DNA from: Spirochaetaceae bacterium
GTDB taxonomy: Bacteria; Spirochaetota; Spirochaetia; B11-G9
Direction: 5' to 3'
Assembly: GCA_030643345.1 (NCBI GenBank)
Contig: DAOWMA010000077.1
Location: forward strand, 1 to 7,925
DNA length: 7,925 nt
Shown here: piece by piece, positions 6,425 through 7,925 of the stretch
How the letters are laid out: every line of letters begins with the position of its first letter
Position numbering within the stretch: position 1 is the first letter of the stretch
The notes under the pieces: generated by a model
What the model was told of the DNA's origin: nothing
What the model saw: only the letters and a program-made list of their open reading frames with translations
The model's database searches: none
Program-made: the position numbers and the translations under genes

Positions 6425-7270
6425 ATGACTGAATTAAGAAAAACTGTAACCAAATATAAGAGTATTTTGCTGCTTGTATTATTAATAGTAATCTCTTTAT
6501 TTCTAATGGGTTACAGTAGTGATAAATATAATTTTTTGCCGAAAAAAATTGGTAATTCGATTTTTTCTGTATTCCAGATAGCTGTGGATAGTACATCAAA
6601 TTTCGTAACTGATAAAGTAGATTCAGTAGGTGAACTTAAAAAACTTAGATCTGAACATGGTATTCTTCTTGAAAAAATTCTGGAATATCAAATTAGAGAT
6701 AGAGATTATATTGAAGTAAAGCAGGAAAATATCCGATTAAAAAAACAATTGGATTTTAAAATATCATCAGAATATATATTTAAATCTGCAGAAATAATTG
6801 CTCAGGAACCTGGGAATATTTTCAAAACTATTGTAATTAACAGAGGCACAGCTGACGGAATAAAAAATAATATGCCAGTAATAGCATATCAATATGGTTA
6901 TCAGGGATTGGTAGGAAAAATTATTGAAACAAGTCCTTTAACATCAAGAATACTTCCTATTTTTGATAATACAAGCTATATTGCAGCACGACTTCTGGAA
7001 ACACGATATGAAGGATTAATTAATGGATCAGGAAACAAAAATGATTTACTTTTAATGAACTATGTTACCAAAAATGCATTAAAATCTTTAAGGGATGGGG
7101 ATTTAGTAGTAACATCCGGTATGCAGTCTATTTATCCACGTGGTCTCTATATCGGACGTATAAGAGGGATAGATTCTCCGGAATGGAAGACTTCACTTAT
7201 TCTTAAGATTGAACCGGTAATAGATTTCTCCAGAATCGAATATGTTTTAGTGCTTACAGGAGAAAAGTAA
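6425..7270 (+). CDS. mreC: Rod-shape-determining protein MreC
   Basis: A bitopic membrane protein whose periplasmic part binds PBP2 and activates the elongation machine. The 281-aa product shows the family layout: a short cytoplasmic N-terminus with Lys/Arg, one membrane helix (about 13-30, ILLLVLLIVISLFLMGY), a periplasmic coiled coil (about 62-110, with LKKLRSEHGILLEKI), and two beta-barrel subdomains (about 118-281). The latter include the typical IVINRGTADGIKNNMPVI (136-153), GLVGKI (161-166), and DGDLVVTSGMQSIYPRGLYIG (224-244), the family signature, also read as DLVVTSG and PxGLxIG. The start at ATG6425 is 3 nt after mreB; only a minimal AGG (6420-6422) lies ahead, too close to be a normal ribosome site, so translation probably depends on coupling to mreB. 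Confidence 0.96.
   Translation: MTELRKTVTKYKSILLLVLLIVISLFLMGYSSDKYNFLPKKIGNSIFSVFQIAVDSTSNFVTDKVDSVGELKKLRSEHGILLEKILEYQIRDRDYIEVKQENIRLKKQLDFKISSEYIFKSAEIIAQEPGNIFKTIVINRGTADGIKNNMPVIAYQYGYQGLVGKIIETSPLTSRILPIFDNTSYIAARLLETRYEGLINGSGNKNDLLLMNYVTKNALKSLRDGDLVVTSGMQSIYPRGLYIGRIRGIDSPEWKTSLILKIEPVIDFSRIEYVLVLTGEK
7258..7263 (+). promoter_or_regulatory. Shine-Dalgarno for mreD inside the mreC 3' end
   Basis: AGGAGA in the final mreC codons lies 7 nt before GTG7271. It is a good match at ideal spacing, and it supports the GTG start with no gap after the mreC stop. Confidence 0.7.
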
Positions 7271-7780
7271 GTGATTAAAAGGAATGGTTTAGTTACCACA
7301 GTGATAATAATTATTACTGTAATTTTGCAAACAACTATATTTAATCGTTTTTCTTTTCACAATGTAAAACCCGACTTTGTATTAATAATAATAATACTTA
7401 TTTCAAATTATTTAGGTAGTATTAAAGGTCAATTAACAGGATTTGTATCCGGTCTAATTGAAGATTCTCTTAGTTTATCACCATTTGGTTTCAGTGCACT
7501 AATAAAATCAGTAATAGGTTATTTTTCCGGTAAAACTGAAGGTCAAATATTTTTTGATCCGATAGTAGTTCCGATTATTTTTGTATTTGCAGGGACTATT
7601 ATTAAATCTTTGTTATCTTTTCTGCTGTTACTTGTTTTTTCACCGGAGAAAGCAGATGCTGTGTTTTCAATTACATTGTTAATTGAAGCAGGTATGAATA
7701 TTATACTAACTCCTTTTATATATTTTATTCTGAAATTAATAAAAGTCTTACCGTCATCAAACAGTTCCAGAATATTATGA
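7271..7780 (+). CDS. mreD: Rod-shape-determining membrane protein MreD
   Basis: A small integral inner-membrane partner of MreC in the elongation complex. The 169 aa are of normal length and highly hydrophobic, with membrane helices at about 8-24, 35-50, 97-122 and 136-157 and a shorter hydrophobic stretch between. The family's best-conserved part is visible: GFVSGLIEDSLSLSPFG (57-73) followed by ALIKSVIGYFSGK (76-88). The start is GTG immediately after the mreC stop, with AGGAGA in the end of mreC. Its stop overlaps the ATG of the next gene (ATGA at 7777-7780). Identity rests on this motif, length, hydrophobicity and position. Confidence 0.94.
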   Translation: MIKRNGLVTTVIIIITVILQTTIFNRFSFHNVKPDFVLIIIILISNYLGSIKGQLTGFVSGLIEDSLSLSPFGFSALIKSVIGYFSGKTEGQIFFDPIVVPIIFVFAGTIIKSLLSFLLLLVFSPEKADAVFSITLLIEAGMNIILTPFIYFILKLIKVLPSSNSSRIL

Positions 7781-7925
7781 GTACTAATGCCACAATTAAA
7801 ATAAAAATTTATTTTTTCATTTTTATGATACTAACTGTATTGTCTATCTATATTTTACATTTATATAATTTACAAATCAAAAATAGTCCGGAATACCAAT
7901 CACGAGCAAGAAATGTTTCACTAAG
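7777..7925 (+). CDS. mrdA: Penicillin-binding protein 2, N-terminal fragment cut by the window edge
   Basis: Only about 49 codons are present. They start at ATG7777, which overlaps the mreD stop as ATGA, a sign of translational coupling. The product opens MSTNATIKIKIYFF, with one membrane helix (about 10-28, IYFFIFMILTVLSIYILHLY), then LYNLQIKNSPEYQSRARNVSLR (27 onward). A single N-terminal helix followed by LxxLQI...G/S-xx-Y...A..N is the standard opening of class B penicillin-binding proteins, and after mreBCD the usual member is PBP2, the elongation transpeptidase paired with RodA. The catalytic domain lies outside the window, so the call rests on the N-terminal pattern and gene order. Confidence 0.85.
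   Translation, partial: MSTNATIKIKIYFFIFMILTVLSIYILHLYNLQIKNSPEYQSRARNVSL

Noticed and set aside
1697..6599. Several reverse-strand open frames of 62-85 codons (for example 1697-1912, 2898-3146, 3669-3926, 6145-6390) and a forward frame at 3793-4011
   Set aside because: Each lies in another frame of a well-supported gene, lacks family motifs, and reads as an out-of-frame shadow.

Overview
The window reads as part of a low-GC spirochaete chromosome (phylum Spirochaetota). Hand counts give about 35% GC in the dnaG coding part. The gene order is dnaG, rpoD, a coiled-coil zinc-ribbon protein, rnpB, a membrane TPR protein, mreB, mreC, mreD and the penicillin-binding protein PBP2 (mrdA). From memory this closely resembles the treponemal arrangement; I could not search to confirm it, and I do not name a genus. 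Everything is on the + strand and very tightly packed: a 2-nt gap dnaG/rpoD, 12 nt rpoD/zinc-ribbon, about 25 nt to rnpB, 32 nt to the TPR gene, 24 nt to mreB, 3 nt to mreC, 0 nt to mreD and a 4-nt overlap into mrdA. I found no convincing intrinsic terminator anywhere.

Region 1 (1-1392) is the anomaly. One continuous reading frame begins with a signal peptide and the first half of a YfiR/DUF4154-type periplasmic protein (about residues 1-97). It then passes in frame into the middle of primase DnaG, just at the conserved NSPET motif before the Toprim domain. The first 300 nt are about 25% GC against about 35% in the next stretch. The primase zinc-binding domain and the N-terminal half of the polymerase core are absent. 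Because DnaG is essential, I think an assembly chimera or a rearrangement junction is more likely than a working fusion.

Region 2 (1395-4373) holds information-processing genes: the housekeeping sigma factor RpoD (597 aa), a COG1579-type coiled-coil zinc-ribbon protein (266 aa), and a complete type A RNase P RNA whose P1, P2, P17 and P18 helices can be paired by eye. The RNase P RNA has GGA where the tRNA-CCA-binding loop normally has GGU, and a very short P3.

Region 3 (4406-7925) is the cell-shape module. A single-pass membrane TPR protein precedes mreB-mreC-mreD and the start of PBP2, which together build and steer the lateral wall elongation machine: MreB filaments, the MreC/MreD bridge and the PBP2 transpeptidase. 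The TPR protein is a plausible but unproven accessory.

Most of the window is a normal conserved core locus. I see no defence system, mobile element, CRISPR array or tRNA. The items worth a second look are the primase chimera, the RNase P L15 deviation, and the rnpB/TPR start conflict.
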